From an uncultured Lachnospiraceae bacterium (GTDB lineage: Bacteria > Bacillota > Clostridia > Lachnospirales > Lachnospiraceae), in assembly GCA_910579805.1 (NCBI GenBank), contig CAJTWM010000004.1:62001-126000 (forward strand): a stretch of DNA of 64,000 bases. The letters run 5' to 3'. A program made the translations under genes and the position numbers. Numbering within the stretch: position 1 is the first letter of the stretch; the number at the start of each line of letters is the position of its first letter. Below are positions 1 to 9,146 of the stretch, in pieces. Below the pieces are notes generated by a model. It saw nothing but the letters and a program-made list of their open reading frames with translations, was not told the DNA's origin and ran no database searches.

Positions 1-912
1 CATTTTATTGAATTACCCTGTAATGAAGATACGATCTTTCTTGCTAACGGGCATGATGCCATTTGTATATTCGTCAATGATTATGTGAATGCCGCTATGA
101 TTGAGAAGTTGTATGATATGAAGGTAAAAGCGATCCTTTTAAGGAGCGCGGGGTTCAATAATGTGGATGTGAAGGCGGCGGAGGATAAGATCGTGATACT
201 CAGAGTGCCTAGCTACTCGCCGGAGGCGGTGGCGGAGTTTGCAATGGCAATGCTTTTAACGGTAAACAGATTTACTCATAAAGCATATAACCGGACAAGG
301 GACTTCAATATGAGCCTGAACGGCTTGATGGGGACGGATCTGAACGGAAAAGTGGCGGGAATTATCGGCACCGGAAAGATCGGACAGGCCATGATACGCA
401 TCTGCCGGGGATTCGGTATGCAGTTGATCGCCTATGATCCTTATCCGAATGAAAAGCTGGGTGTGGAATATGTATCGATAGAGGAACTTGTAAAACAGGC
501 GGATGTGATCAGCCTCCATTGTCCGCTTACTTCGGAAACGGAGCATATCATCAACCAAAATACGATCGGGCTGATGAAACAGGGCGTCTATCTGATCAAC
601 ACCTCAAGAGGCAGGCTGATCGATACGGAGGCGGTGATCGAGGGACTTAGGGAAAAGAAATTCGGCGGCGTCGGTCTGGATGTTTATGAAGAAGAGGAAG
701 GCGTTTTCTTCGAGGACCGTTCCAATGACATTATTACGGATGATAATCTGGCAAGGCTTATGACTTTCCCGAATGTTTTGGTCACTTCTCATATGGGATT
801 CTTTACGCAGGAAGCAATGCAGGCGATTGCGATTGAAACATTGGAAAATGCCCATGCGTTGGAAAACGGGCTTCCGTTAGTCAACCGGGTGGGTGTAGAA
901 GCGGCGGATTAG
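1..912 (+). CDS. ldhA: D-lactate dehydrogenase (2-hydroxyacid dehydrogenase family), 5' truncated by window edge
   Basis: The reading frame is open from the first base, so the true start lies outside the window and about 303 codons are visible. It has the NAD-binding GxGxxG site (GTGKIG, nt 367-384), HCPLT, the INTSRGR segment with the substrate-binding arginine, and a C-terminal SHMGFFTQEA around the catalytic histidine. The stretch SNDIITDDN leading to NVLVTSH is close to E. coli LdhA rather than to phosphoglycerate dehydrogenase. Expected role: cytosolic NADH-dependent reduction of pyruvate to D-lactate in fermentation. A GTG at 85 is in frame but would delete part of the substrate domain, so it is not the start. 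Confidence 0.88.
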   Translation, partial: HFIELPCNEDTIFLANGHDAICIFVNDYVNAAMIEKLYDMKVKAILLRSAGFNNVDVKAAEDKIVILRVPSYSPEAVAEFAMAMLLTVNRFTHKAYNRTRDFNMSLNGLMGTDLNGKVAGIIGTGKIGQAMIRICRGFGMQLIAYDPYPNEKLGVEYVSIEELVKQADVISLHCPLTSETEHIINQNTIGLMKQGVYLINTSRGRLIDTEAVIEGLREKKFGGVGLDVYEEEEGVFFEDRSNDIITDDNLARLMTFPNVLVTSHMGFFTQEAMQAIAIETLENAHALENGLPLVNRVGVEAAD

Positions 913-1035
913 AGACAAGTTGTCAAAATAGGAAATATTTCCTATTAAATTTACGGAATATTTTCATATTTTCTTGTAAAAATTGTGATAGTCGGCTATA
1001 ATTTTCTATATCAATACTTGAAAGAAGATTGTGAT

Positions 1036-1524
1036 ATGTGGGATAGAAAGTTCCCGTATTTTATCCGCAAAGCGCGGATAGAAGAGTGGGATGACGTTAT
1101 GGCAATGACATGGAAGACTTTTTTGAGATTTGAAGCAAAAGATTATACAAAAGAGGGTGTCCGGAGTTTTTTTGATTTTATTTCCGATCCTGTGCTGCAG
1201 CGGATGTTTTTGAACGATGCATATCCGATGTTTGTAGCGGAAGACAGGGGAAAGATCATCGGGATGATCACATTAAGGGAAGGCACTCATATTTCCCTTT
1301 TGTTTGTGGATGAGGCGTATCACAGACAGGGAGTGGGAAGCAGTCTGATGCGGACTATCTGGGGATTTATCAAAACAGAGATAGGAAAAGAGATCGTTAC
1401 GGTAAACGCGGCGCCGTACGGAGTGGGATTTTACCATAAACTCGGCTTTGAAGATATAGGACCCGAAGAAACGAGGGACGGTATCCGTTATACGCCGATG
1501 AAGCGTGAATTAAGTAAAATTTAG
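1036..1524 (+). CDS. GNAT family N-acetyltransferase
   Basis: A 162-residue protein with the acetyl-CoA fold: beta strands leading to LLFVDEAYHRQGVGSSLM, the V/I-x-x-x-x-R/Q-x-x-G-x-G/A pyrophosphate-binding motif, then a VNAAPYGVGFYHKLGF strand typical of GNAT motif B. The substrate cannot be read from sequence. I chose the ATG at 1036, which follows AAAGAAGA; an in-frame GTG at 985 would add 17 residues with no ribosome site. It stands alone between ldhA and the HD-GYP gene. Confidence 0.8.
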   Translation: MWDRKFPYFIRKARIEEWDDVMAMTWKTFLRFEAKDYTKEGVRSFFDFISDPVLQRMFLNDAYPMFVAEDRGKIIGMITLREGTHISLLFVDEAYHRQGVGSSLMRTIWGFIKTEIGKEIVTVNAAPYGVGFYHKLGFEDIGPEETRDGIRYTPMKRELSKI

Positions 1525-1601
1525 TATCTGATAAAATGTCCGTCGGATGGCGGACATGGATTCAGATGTGTGTAAAAGAATTTTTTATGTAGGAGGCCTG
1601 C

Positions 1602-2852
1602 ATGGATTACATTAGCAGTAAGAATATTTTTTATTTAATGAGGGATACCTTGAAACTGATCGATGCCCGGGTTATGTCGCATGGATCGAGGGTAGCGTTT
1701 ATTGTGTACAAAATGCTGCAGCATAAGGGCGGAATGGAAGATTTTGAAATGGCGGATCTGGCAATGATAGCCACTTTTCACGATATTGGCGTATATAAGA
1801 CGGACGATCCGGGAGATATGCTGCGTTATGAAGCCAAAGAATTCATCCCGCATTCTATATACGGCTATCTGTTTCTGAAATATTTATCGCCCTTCGAAAG
1901 AGAGAGCAGGGCGCTTTTGTACCATCATACGGATTATGTAAGGCTGGCAAAGCTGGAGCCGGACATAAAGGAGCTGGCGTCTTTTATCAATATTGCCGAA
2001 AAGATGGATATTTACCATAATGCCATGGGATCTAAGTTTGATTATATGATGTTCCATAAGTATTCGGGAAATAAATTTTCAAAAGAAGGTTTGGAATTGT
2101 TTTATCAGGCGGTGAAAGAGGACGACGTTCTTACCAAGTTGAAAGAAGGTACATATAAAGACGAATTAGATACACTTTTTGAAAATTTGATTTTTTCAAA
2201 TGAAGATAAGCGGAAACTGATACAAATGCTGATGTATTGCATCGGTTTTTCCAGTGAAAATTATGCGGTCGGTTCCAATGAATGCGCCTGTATCTGCGTA
2301 GAACTTGGGAAAAAGTTCATGCTTACGGAGGAGGAACAGGAGATTTTATATTATGCCGCGCTTTTACATGATATCGGAATGCTCACTGTTCCGAAGGAAA
2401 TGATCAATGCGCCTCGGAAACTGACGGAAGAGGAAATGAAAATTCTCCGGGGGCATGTCCAGAAGACGGAAAGCCTTCTCAGGGGCCGTATGAAGGATGA
2501 GATCGTTAATCTGGCGATCAGCCATCATGAACGTTCCGACGGAACGGGATATCCGAAACATACGACGGGAGAGCAGCAGAGCAGGGTGCAGCGGATCTTA
2601 CAGGTTGCAGACAAAGTTTCCTCTATGTCGTTGGAATGGAGTTTCCGTCCGGCAAGATCGAAAAAAGAGATTACGGATCATATTTCACAGAAAGCGGCAA
2701 AGAATAAGTTAAACGTTCAGGTCACGAATACTATGGTCACTTTTTACGACGCGATCATGGGAAAAGCGCAGGCGCAGGTGGCGGAAGCCATGACAATGTA
2801 TAAAAAGCTGAACGACGATTATAAACAGATCAGTATGCAGTTTATTAAGTGA
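1602..2852 (+). CDS. HD-GYP domain protein, probable c-di-GMP phosphodiesterase
   Basis: A 416-residue soluble protein with two HD-like modules. The first (around residues 30-130) carries HG-S-RVAF and FHDIGVYKTDD. The second is a proper HD-GYP: LLHDIGML near residue 255, GHVQKTE, then HHERSDGTGYP at 308-318. HD-GYP proteins bind metal and hydrolyse cyclic di-GMP. Whether the N-terminal HD copy is catalytic is unknown. Start ATG follows AGGAGG. It is followed 38 nt later by the DUF624 gene and then by a GGDEF gene, so synthesis and breakdown of the same messenger may be co-transcribed. Confidence 0.85.
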   Translation: MDYISSKNIFYLMRDTLKLIDARVMSHGSRVAFIVYKMLQHKGGMEDFEMADLAMIATFHDIGVYKTDDPGDMLRYEAKEFIPHSIYGYLFLKYLSPFERESRALLYHHTDYVRLAKLEPDIKELASFINIAEKMDIYHNAMGSKFDYMMFHKYSGNKFSKEGLELFYQAVKEDDVLTKLKEGTYKDELDTLFENLIFSNEDKRKLIQMLMYCIGFSSENYAVGSNECACICVELGKKFMLTEEEQEILYYAALLHDIGMLTVPKEMINAPRKLTEEEMKILRGHVQKTESLLRGRMKDEIVNLAISHHERSDGTGYPKHTTGEQQSRVQRILQVADKVSSMSLEWSFRPARSKKEITDHISQKAAKNKLNVQVTNTMVTFYDAIMGKAQAQVAEAMTMYKKLNDDYKQISMQFIK

Positions 2853-2890
2853 CAGGCGCAGGCGTTATGGGGAAAGGCACGGGTTAGACA

Positions 2891-3547
2891 ATGGACAAAA
2901 TATTTAATTTAGACAGTCCTGTTATGCAGGCGCTTAACAAAGTGGCGGATCTTATATGGCTGAATATACTGACCATGGTCTGCTGCATTCCGATCATTAC
3001 GGTGGGAGCCGCGCTTACGGCGCAGCATTATGTTGTGCTGAAGATGGTCCGGAATCGGGAAGGCTATATTACACGTTCGTTTTTTAAGTCTTTTAAGGCG
3101 AACTTTAAACAGGCGACTTGCATTTGGCTGATTTTTTTAGCGTTCATTTTGATGTTTGTAGGCGATGTTTATATTTTTACATATGCAAAAATGGAATTTC
3201 CAAGAATACTGGTCATTCTTGTATGCGCGGCCGCCATTATTCTGTCGCTGATCGGCGTATATGTATTTCCGGTATTGGCGAGGTTTGACAACAGCATTAA
3301 GAATACGATCAAGAATTCTTTTATGATAGCGATTATCAGTCTGCCGAGGACGATCGTCATGGTGCTGATCAACTTACTGCCAATCGCGCTTGTTTATCTT
3401 TCCATGCGTTTGGTACCGATCTCGGCATTGTTCGGTTTTTCAGGGACCGCATATTTATGCGCCCTGCTTTATAACGGCGTATTCAAAAAAATTGAACCGG
3501 AGGAGGCGGGAGAAGAGGAAATTGGGGTAGAAGGAGGAACGAATTGA
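2891..3547 (+). CDS. DUF624 (YesL-like) integral membrane protein
   Basis: A 218-residue protein with about five hydrophobic segments: NILTMVCCIPIITVGAALTA, a segment around residues 75-95, one around 103-123, one near 145-170 and one near 180-195. The start MDKIFNLDSPVMQALNKVADL and the charged segment before KSFKANFKQA are typical of the YesL/DUF624 family, often found near sugar ABC transporters; its function is not established. The last residues are acidic. The gap to the next gene is 22 nt, so the HD-GYP, DUF624 and GGDEF genes probably form one transcript. Confidence 0.75.
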   Translation: MDKIFNLDSPVMQALNKVADLIWLNILTMVCCIPIITVGAALTAQHYVVLKMVRNREGYITRSFFKSFKANFKQATCIWLIFLAFILMFVGDVYIFTYAKMEFPRILVILVCAAAIILSLIGVYVFPVLARFDNSIKNTIKNSFMIAIISLPRTIVMVLINLLPIALVYLSMRLVPISALFGFSGTAYLCALLYNGVFKKIEPEEAGEEEIGVEGGTN

Positions 3548-3569
3548 AAGCAAAAGAGGTAATGGGGAT

Positions 3570-5033
3570 ATGAGAGATAAGCACACAAGAAAAGTGGCAA
3601 TACAATGGATGATTCCGACAGCCATACTGCTTATTGCGATCGTGGCAATGTTTGTGGATTTCTTTAAGACGAGCAGTAAGTCGGCGCAGGTGCAGGTGGA
3701 AAGAAACTTTTCATCCGTTTCGGAAGGGTATGCGTCGAAGTTTCAGGAACAGCTTATGTCCATGCAGACATCGGGCAGGACGGTAGCGGCCGTGATCCAG
3801 CAGCATTCCGAAAAGGAACTTGGCCTTGTGGAAGAATTTGTGGAGGCGCTTTATGACAAGACGGATGCTTATATGGTCATTATGACCGATCTGAACGGCA
3901 GGGGGATCAATCAGGAAAAGGAATGGGTGTCGTTATACGACATTGATTATTTTGAGCAGCTTCAAGACGGAAATGAAAGATATATTCATTTGGAAAACGA
4001 CGGATTTAGTGGAAAACACGCTTTTCTGTCCGTTCTTCCTATCGGAAAAAAGGAAACGAAAGCGCTGCTTTTGCTATATTATCCGACGGACGAATTCAGC
4101 GATTTGATCAAAAGAGGAGAATTTGACGGCAATGCTTTTTATGCGGTAACGGACACGACGGGAAAGATCATAGAAGGAAACATGGCCACGGAAACCGTTT
4201 TTGAAGGGGATAATTTGTGGGACGGCGTTGCGGACGAAAAAGAAGTCAGAAGGATACAGAACAGGATCGCAAACGGTAACGGCGGCGTTACCAACGTTAC
4301 GGACAGTACAATGAGTTTCCGGCTGGCGTATTCCCCGATAGGGATCAACGACTGGTATGTGGTAGTAGGCGTGAGTCAGGAATATGCAAAGCGGCTGGAG
4401 AGACAGGTATGGAACGATACGAAGGTGATGGTCTATAAACTGCTCATCGCTATTTTCGTATTTTTGGGAGTCGTCATTGTCCTGAATATTGTCGGCAAGA
4501 TACGCAGCCATGAAGAAAACAGGGATTTGGCGGATAAAGCGGATACCGACCTTTTGACGGATCTGAACAATAAGCTGGCGACGGAACGTAAGATCAAAGA
4601 GTATATGAAGGAACATCCGGACGAGCAGGCGCTGATGTTCGTGCTTGATATTGATAATTTTAAGAAGATCAACGACACAATGGGACACGCATTCGGGGAC
4701 GAGGTCATTCGGACTCTCGGACATCAGATCCGCGGGGAATTCAGGGTATCTGATATTATCGGACGTATCGGCGGCGACGAATTTATGATCTTTTTAAAGA
4801 ATATAAAGGACGACGCGCTGGTAGAGCAGGAGGCAAACCGGGTAGCAAAGTTTTTTTCTAATTTCCGGGCAGGCGAGTATGTGAAATATTCTGCAACGGC
4901 AAGTATCGGGGCCGCGGTCTATCCAAGGGACGCCAAAGATTTTGAATCCTTGTATAAAGCTGCCGACAAAGCCTTATATAAGGCAAAAGAGCGCGGGAAG
5001 AACCAGCTTGCTTTTTATGGAGATGATAAGTAG
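3570..5033 (+). CDS. Membrane diguanylate cyclase (extracytoplasmic sensor + GGDEF)
   Basis: A 487-residue protein: TM helix at about residues 13-31, an extracytoplasmic PAS/Cache-like sensor to about 285, a second TM helix near 289-310, then a GGDEF domain. The active site GGDEF is intact at residues 401-405, and RVSD at 392-395 lies exactly five residues before it, matching the RxxD inhibitory I-site. It should make cyclic di-GMP and be product-inhibited. The ligand of the sensor is unknown. It is the last gene of the run starting at 1602. Confidence 0.9.
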   Translation: MRDKHTRKVAIQWMIPTAILLIAIVAMFVDFFKTSSKSAQVQVERNFSSVSEGYASKFQEQLMSMQTSGRTVAAVIQQHSEKELGLVEEFVEALYDKTDAYMVIMTDLNGRGINQEKEWVSLYDIDYFEQLQDGNERYIHLENDGFSGKHAFLSVLPIGKKETKALLLLYYPTDEFSDLIKRGEFDGNAFYAVTDTTGKIIEGNMATETVFEGDNLWDGVADEKEVRRIQNRIANGNGGVTNVTDSTMSFRLAYSPIGINDWYVVVGVSQEYAKRLERQVWNDTKVMVYKLLIAIFVFLGVVIVLNIVGKIRSHEENRDLADKADTDLLTDLNNKLATERKIKEYMKEHPDEQALMFVLDIDNFKKINDTMGHAFGDEVIRTLGHQIRGEFRVSDIIGRIGGDEFMIFLKNIKDDALVEQEANRVAKFFSNFRAGEYVKYSATASIGAAVYPRDAKDFESLYKAADKALYKAKERGKNQLAFYGDDK

Positions 5034-5272
5034 AATCTTGTACAATGTGCATATGAAATTTAGGTTTATTTGGTCAATTTGACAAAGAAGAATGAAAAAG
5101 AATTTTCTTATAAGCAATTTTTACAATCAAAACCTAAATCTTTGTGGAATAGTGGCATAGCACAAAAGTATGGATTAAGTTATACTAATCCTAGACTTAA
5201 TTACCGGTCTGGATTAATGAATATAACATAATATGGAGGCATGCCTCCTTAAGACGAAAGGAGCCCTAACAA

Positions 5273-6391
5273 ATGGCAAGTTTATCTTTAAAGAATGTCT
5301 GCAAAGTATATCCGAACGGCTTTGAGGCAGTAAAGGATTTCAATCTCGAAATTCAGGATCAGGAATTTATTATTTTCGTAGGACCTTCAGGTTGTGGTAA
5401 ATCTACAACGCTTCGTATGATCGCAGGTTTGGAGGATATCTCTTCCGGCGAACTTAAGATCGGGGACAGAGTTGTTAATGATGTAGAACCTAAAGACAGA
5501 GATATTGCAATGGTATTCCAGAACTACGCATTGTATCCTCATATGTCGGTATATGACAATATGGCTTTCGGTCTTAAATTAAGAAAAGTACCGAAAGATG
5601 AAATTGATAAAATGGTAAAAGAAGCGGCTAAAATCCTTGACCTGACTCCGCTCCTTGACCGTAAACCGAAGGCTTTGTCCGGTGGTCAGAGACAGCGTGT
5701 TGCTATGGGTCGTGCTATCGTTCGTAATCCTAAGGTATTCCTTATGGATGAGCCGCTGTCCAACTTGGATGCAAAACTTCGTGTGCAGATGCGTATTGAG
5801 ATCGCTAAATTACATCAGAGATTAGGTACTACCATTATCTACGTTACACATGATCAGACAGAGGCTATGACGCTTGGTACCAGAATCGTAGTTATGAAAG
5901 ACGGCGTTGTTCAGCAGGTAGATACTCCTCAGAACTTGTATGAGAAACCGCAGAACCTTTTTGTTGCAGGATTCATGGGTTCACCGCAGATGAACTTCTT
6001 AGACGCTGTAGTTGAAGTAAAGGGAGATACCGCTTTCCTTAAGATCGCTGGACACTCCATTAAATTACCGCCTGCAAAATCTAAAAAGCTGATTGACGGC
6101 GGTTATGACGGAAAGACCGTTACATTCGGTATTCGTCCTGAAGATGTATATGATTCTGAAATGTACATTGAAGCTACCAAGGATAATGATAATGTATTTG
6201 AATCTACGATCAAAGTTTATGAATTACTTGGTGCTGAAGTTTACTTATACTTTGATTTAGAGGAATTCCCGATGACGGCAAGGGTAGATTCCCGTACAAC
6301 GGCAAGACCTGGCGATAAGGTTAAGTTTGCTATCGATGTTGAAAAGATTCATGTTTTCGACAAAGAGACAGAAAAGATCGTTACGAACTAG
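5273..6391 (+). CDS. msmX: Sugar ABC transporter ATP-binding protein (MsmX/UgpC type)
   Basis: A 372-residue ATPase with Walker A GPSGCGKSTT, Q-loop FQNYALYPHMSV, signature LSGGQRQRVAMGRA, Walker B VFLMDEPLSNLDA and switch histidine VTHDQTEAMTL, then a C-terminal TOBE/OB domain. This arrangement is that of the shared CUT1 carbohydrate ATPase (MsmX, MalK, UgpC). No permease or binding protein is adjacent, as is usual for a multitask ATPase serving several sugar importers. The codons favour T-ending GGT, CGT, GTT and CTT, unlike the neighbours, which suggests high expression. The SD GAAAGGAG is strong and the gene ends in a good terminator. Confidence 0.93.
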   Translation: MASLSLKNVCKVYPNGFEAVKDFNLEIQDQEFIIFVGPSGCGKSTTLRMIAGLEDISSGELKIGDRVVNDVEPKDRDIAMVFQNYALYPHMSVYDNMAFGLKLRKVPKDEIDKMVKEAAKILDLTPLLDRKPKALSGGQRQRVAMGRAIVRNPKVFLMDEPLSNLDAKLRVQMRIEIAKLHQRLGTTIIYVTHDQTEAMTLGTRIVVMKDGVVQQVDTPQNLYEKPQNLFVAGFMGSPQMNFLDAVVEVKGDTAFLKIAGHSIKLPPAKSKKLIDGGYDGKTVTFGIRPEDVYDSEMYIEATKDNDNVFESTIKVYELLGAEVYLYFDLEEFPMTARVDSRTTARPGDKVKFAIDVEKIHVFDKETEKIVTN

Positions 6392-6412
6392 TTTCTTAAA
6401 AATGGGATATGT

Positions 6413-6450
6413 AAGGGACACTTCATATATGGAAGTGTCCCTTTTAGTAT
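6413..6450 (+). terminator. Rho-independent terminator after msmX
   Basis: A 12-bp perfect stem (AAGGGACACTTC, 6413-6424, with its complement at 6432-6443), a 7-nt loop and a short T-rich tail. It lies 22 nt after the msmX stop. Confidence 0.85.
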
Positions 6451-6619
6451 TTTAGAGATTAGAAAAATCAAGCAGGCCATGGCGGAAAATAATTGAAAAT
6501 ATAAGCAGGATGCCTGCGTGTGCCTGCATTATTATAAGTGGGAAAAAGGTGTATAATAGGGGGATAATATGGCATAAAATAGGTAAATACAGAATTATTA
6601 TCCAAAGGAATAGGTACCC

Positions 6620-7288
6620 ATGAATGCAACTTATAATGATGTGTTGGATAGAATCAAGGAAGAACGGCGCCGCTTATCCTTATCGCAAAAGGAAATGAGC
6701 AAATATGTACATATGAACCAGAGTAATTACAGTAAGGTTGAGGTTGGAGGACGGCGGCTCAATTATTTTGAATTAAAGTATCTGTGCGAATCTCCTGCAG
6801 ATGTGCAATATATCTTCACAGGACAGAAAAGCGACGAAAAATATAAAGAGTTCTTTATGCAATTCGAATATTCCCAATTAATTGATATTTATAATATTGT
6901 TTCTTCCATGAGTACTGCCAATACCGGCAGCACATCGGACAACTGGAAAAATATTTTTATTAAAGCAGAAAATTTATGCAGTAAAAAGGAGAAAAGAGGG
7001 ACCGGTATCGGTATTTTTCTTTTGGCAAGGCACTTACAGAGTTACCGTCAATTGGAAATGGCAAGATTACTGGGTGTGGATGTCAAAAAGTACAGAGAAT
7101 TAGAAAACGGAAGGAATCTGCCTGATAGTGAGCTGGTCTGGCAGTTATACGATCTGTTTTACATATCGCCTGCCATTACGCTGAAGGACAGAAAAAGTTT
7201 AGTGAGCAGCATATGCTTTGAATTAGAAAGTTTTAACGAGGAGATACAAAACAAAATTCTGGGGATTATCAAAATAATTATGATGTAA
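6620..7288 (+). CDS. XRE-family regulator with two helix-turn-helix modules
   Basis: A 222-residue protein. Residues 7-65 form an XRE-type HTH (RRRLSLSQKEMSKYVHMNQS, then YSKVEVGGRRLNYFELKYLC). A second, weaker HTH is at about 143-190 (YRQLEMARLLGVDVKKYREL, ENGRNLPDSEL). The arrangement suggests a DNA-binding dimer-like monomer; no sensor domain is evident. It is preceded by an AT-rich stretch with TATAAT-like sequences near 6553. It is likely transcribed alone, since 234 nt separate it from the next gene. Confidence 0.75.
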   Translation: MNATYNDVLDRIKEERRRLSLSQKEMSKYVHMNQSNYSKVEVGGRRLNYFELKYLCESPADVQYIFTGQKSDEKYKEFFMQFEYSQLIDIYNIVSSMSTANTGSTSDNWKNIFIKAENLCSKKEKRGTGIGIFLLARHLQSYRQLEMARLLGVDVKKYRELENGRNLPDSELVWQLYDLFYISPAITLKDRKSLVSSICFELESFNEEIQNKILGIIKIIMM

Positions 7289-7522
7289 GTTTTGTCTGAA
7301 TTTCTATCTGCTGCGTTGCCGGCAGTCAACGATGCCACCGAATCGCCTCCCTACTCCGCCTTATGGACTGGAAACTTATTCTGCGTCATTTAACTGAAGG
7401 CAAATGATTCAGTACGCCGGTATTATGTTGCGGAATGAACGATAGGTAATGATGGAGGGAACTTTTGCCCGTTTAATGTAATTTGTCATAAGATGTAAAA
7501 TTTTGGCATATGGAGGAAGGAT

Positions 7523-7858
7523 ATGTCAGGAGCGCAAATTGGGGAAAGAATTAGGGAACTGAGAGAAGTACAAAATTACACAAGAGAAGTTTTTGCAGAA
7601 AAGGCCGGCATTTCGTCTAAATTTCTGTATGAAATAGAAACAGGAAAGAAGGGATTTTCAGCGGATACTCTGTGCAGGATATCCAAAGCGCTATCGGTTA
7701 GTTGTGACTATATTATGTTTGGTGAAGACGTAAAGCATCTTGGGGCCGAAAAGATCATTGGAGTGCTTGAAACGATGAAGCCCACACAAATTAGTCAGAT
7801 ACAGAATATATTAAGGCTGCTGTATGAAATGTGTGATTATAGCGAATCCGGAAAATGA
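7523..7858 (+). CDS. Short XRE-family transcriptional regulator
   Basis: A 111-residue protein with a classic XRE HTH at residues 7-63: RIRELREVQNYTREVFAEKA, then GISSKFLYEIETGKKGFSAD and LCRISKALSVSCDYIMFG. The rest is a short helical tail likely used for dimerisation. SD GGAGGAAGG precedes the ATG. The target is unknown; the neighbouring XRE gene and the PucR-type gene suggest a small regulatory cluster. Confidence 0.8.
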   Translation: MSGAQIGERIRELREVQNYTREVFAEKAGISSKFLYEIETGKKGFSADTLCRISKALSVSCDYIMFGEDVKHLGAEKIIGVLETMKPTQISQIQNILRLLYEMCDYSESGK

Positions 7859-7968
7859 TTTTTAACTGCTTGCACATGGAGAAAAAATATTTTATCATAT
7901 TCTTATAGCGGATATATTGCTCCGGCGATAATAGACTTAATTAGATACGCGGGAATGGAGGATAAAAG

Positions 7969-9057
7969 ATGATTTCCAGTCAGGTAATACAAACAAGCAT
8001 TGATGAATTGCGGACGATTACAAAAGTAGATTTATGTGTGTTTGATTTAGAAGGACAGGAAACGGCATCGACATTTGATGCGGCAGAGGTTTCTAAAGAA
8101 ATGGTGATGAGTTTTGCCGCATCGCCGGCAGACAGCCAGGTGATCGGAATCTATCATCTCCTGAAAATTCTCGACGAGGGGGAGATCCTATATATATTGG
8201 TTGCCAAAGGGATCAGCGACGACGCATATATGATTGGAAAGATCGCGGTCAGCCAGATCCAGAATTTAGTCATTGCATATAAAGAAAGATTTGATAGAAA
8301 TAATTTTTTCCAGAATCTGATTTTGGATAACCTTCTGTTAGTGGATATTTATAACCGTGCAAAAAAACTTCACATAGAACCTATCATACCAAGAGCGGTT
8401 TTTATTGTGGAGACGCAGACGGAAAAGGATACTTCCGTTATGGAATTTTTAAAAAGTATATTCAGCGGCCAAAAAGGGGATTATATCACGGCTGTAGATG
8501 AGAGAAATACTATTTTGATCAAAGCGTTGGCAGAAGGGGAAGGGTATGAAGAATGTAATCATACAGCGCAGATCATTGTGGATATGATGAATATGGAGGC
8601 AATGCTGAACGTGCGGGTTGCCTTTGGCACGATCGTATCGGAGCTAAAAGATGTGTCGAAATCCTATAAAGAGGCCAAAATGGCACTGGACGTAGGAAAG
8701 ATATTTTATGCAGAACGAAACGTAAGCGCCTATAATACGCTTGGGATCGGACGTCTGATCTATCAGCTTCCGGTCAACCTATGTCAGATATTTATACATG
8801 AGATTTTCGGAGAGGAAGGTCCGGAAGATTTTGATGAGGAGACGTTAACGACGATCAATAAATTTTTTGAAAATAATCTGAATGTATCGGAAACGTCCAG
8901 ACAGCTTTTTGTGCATCGGAACACTTTAGTATATCGTATTGAAAAGCTTCAAAAGAGTACAGGACTTGATATCCGTGTATTTGACGACGCGCTTACTTTT
9001 AAGATAGCCCTGATGGTAGTAAATTATATGAAATATCTTAATTCTCAGGATTATTGA
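7969..9057 (+). CDS. CdaR/PucR-type transcriptional regulator
   Basis: A 362-residue protein whose C-terminus is the PucR-family HTH (NVSETSRQLFVHRNTLVYRI followed by EKLQKSTGLD, about residues 305-340). The middle (roughly 130-270) resembles the GGDEF-like domain of CdaR regulators (VRVAFGTIV, KDVSKSYKEAKMALDVG). The N-terminal 120 residues match the position of the diacid-recognition domain. Relatives control sugar-acid or purine use; no such pathway is next to it here, so its target is unknown. A strong SD GGAGGATAAAAG precedes the ATG. Confidence 0.8.
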   Translation: MISSQVIQTSIDELRTITKVDLCVFDLEGQETASTFDAAEVSKEMVMSFAASPADSQVIGIYHLLKILDEGEILYILVAKGISDDAYMIGKIAVSQIQNLVIAYKERFDRNNFFQNLILDNLLLVDIYNRAKKLHIEPIIPRAVFIVETQTEKDTSVMEFLKSIFSGQKGDYITAVDERNTILIKALAEGEGYEECNHTAQIIVDMMNMEAMLNVRVAFGTIVSELKDVSKSYKEAKMALDVGKIFYAERNVSAYNTLGIGRLIYQLPVNLCQIFIHEIFGEEGPEDFDEETLTTINKFFENNLNVSETSRQLFVHRNTLVYRIEKLQKSTGLDIRVFDDALTFKIALMVVNYMKYLNSQDY

Positions 9058-9088
9058 TCTTATAAAAAATTGGGACAAGTGGAATGTC

Positions 9089-9142
9089 AGACCCTATCCT
9101 TGAATACAATAGTTTTATAAAACTGTTGGAAGGATGGGGTCT
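9089..9142 (+). promoter_or_regulatory. Large hairpin immediately upstream of (or overlapping) the next gene start
   Basis: AGACCCTATCCTT (9089-9101) pairs over 13 positions with AAGGATGGGGTCT (9130-9142), with one G-U pair. Inside it, nt 9107-9115 pair with 9120-9128. The two stems are separated only by a small internal loop (5 nt against 1). The 3' arm contains the only SD-like sequence (GGATGGGG) for the ATG at 9147. It could mask that site, or act as an attenuator; there is no T tract after it, so it is not a simple terminator. Confidence 0.5.
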
Positions 9143-9146
9143 GTTT

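Noticed and set aside
5158..5186. Promoter for msmX with -10 TATACT at 5181
   Set aside because: The -35 at the correct distance (TAGCAC) is poor; I could not support a specific promoter.
5070..5231. A 53-codon open frame upstream of msmX (reads KPKSLWNSGIAQKYGLSYTN in its middle)
   Set aside because: It begins only with TTG codons, has no SD, and lies in the leader region of a strongly expressed gene; likely chance.
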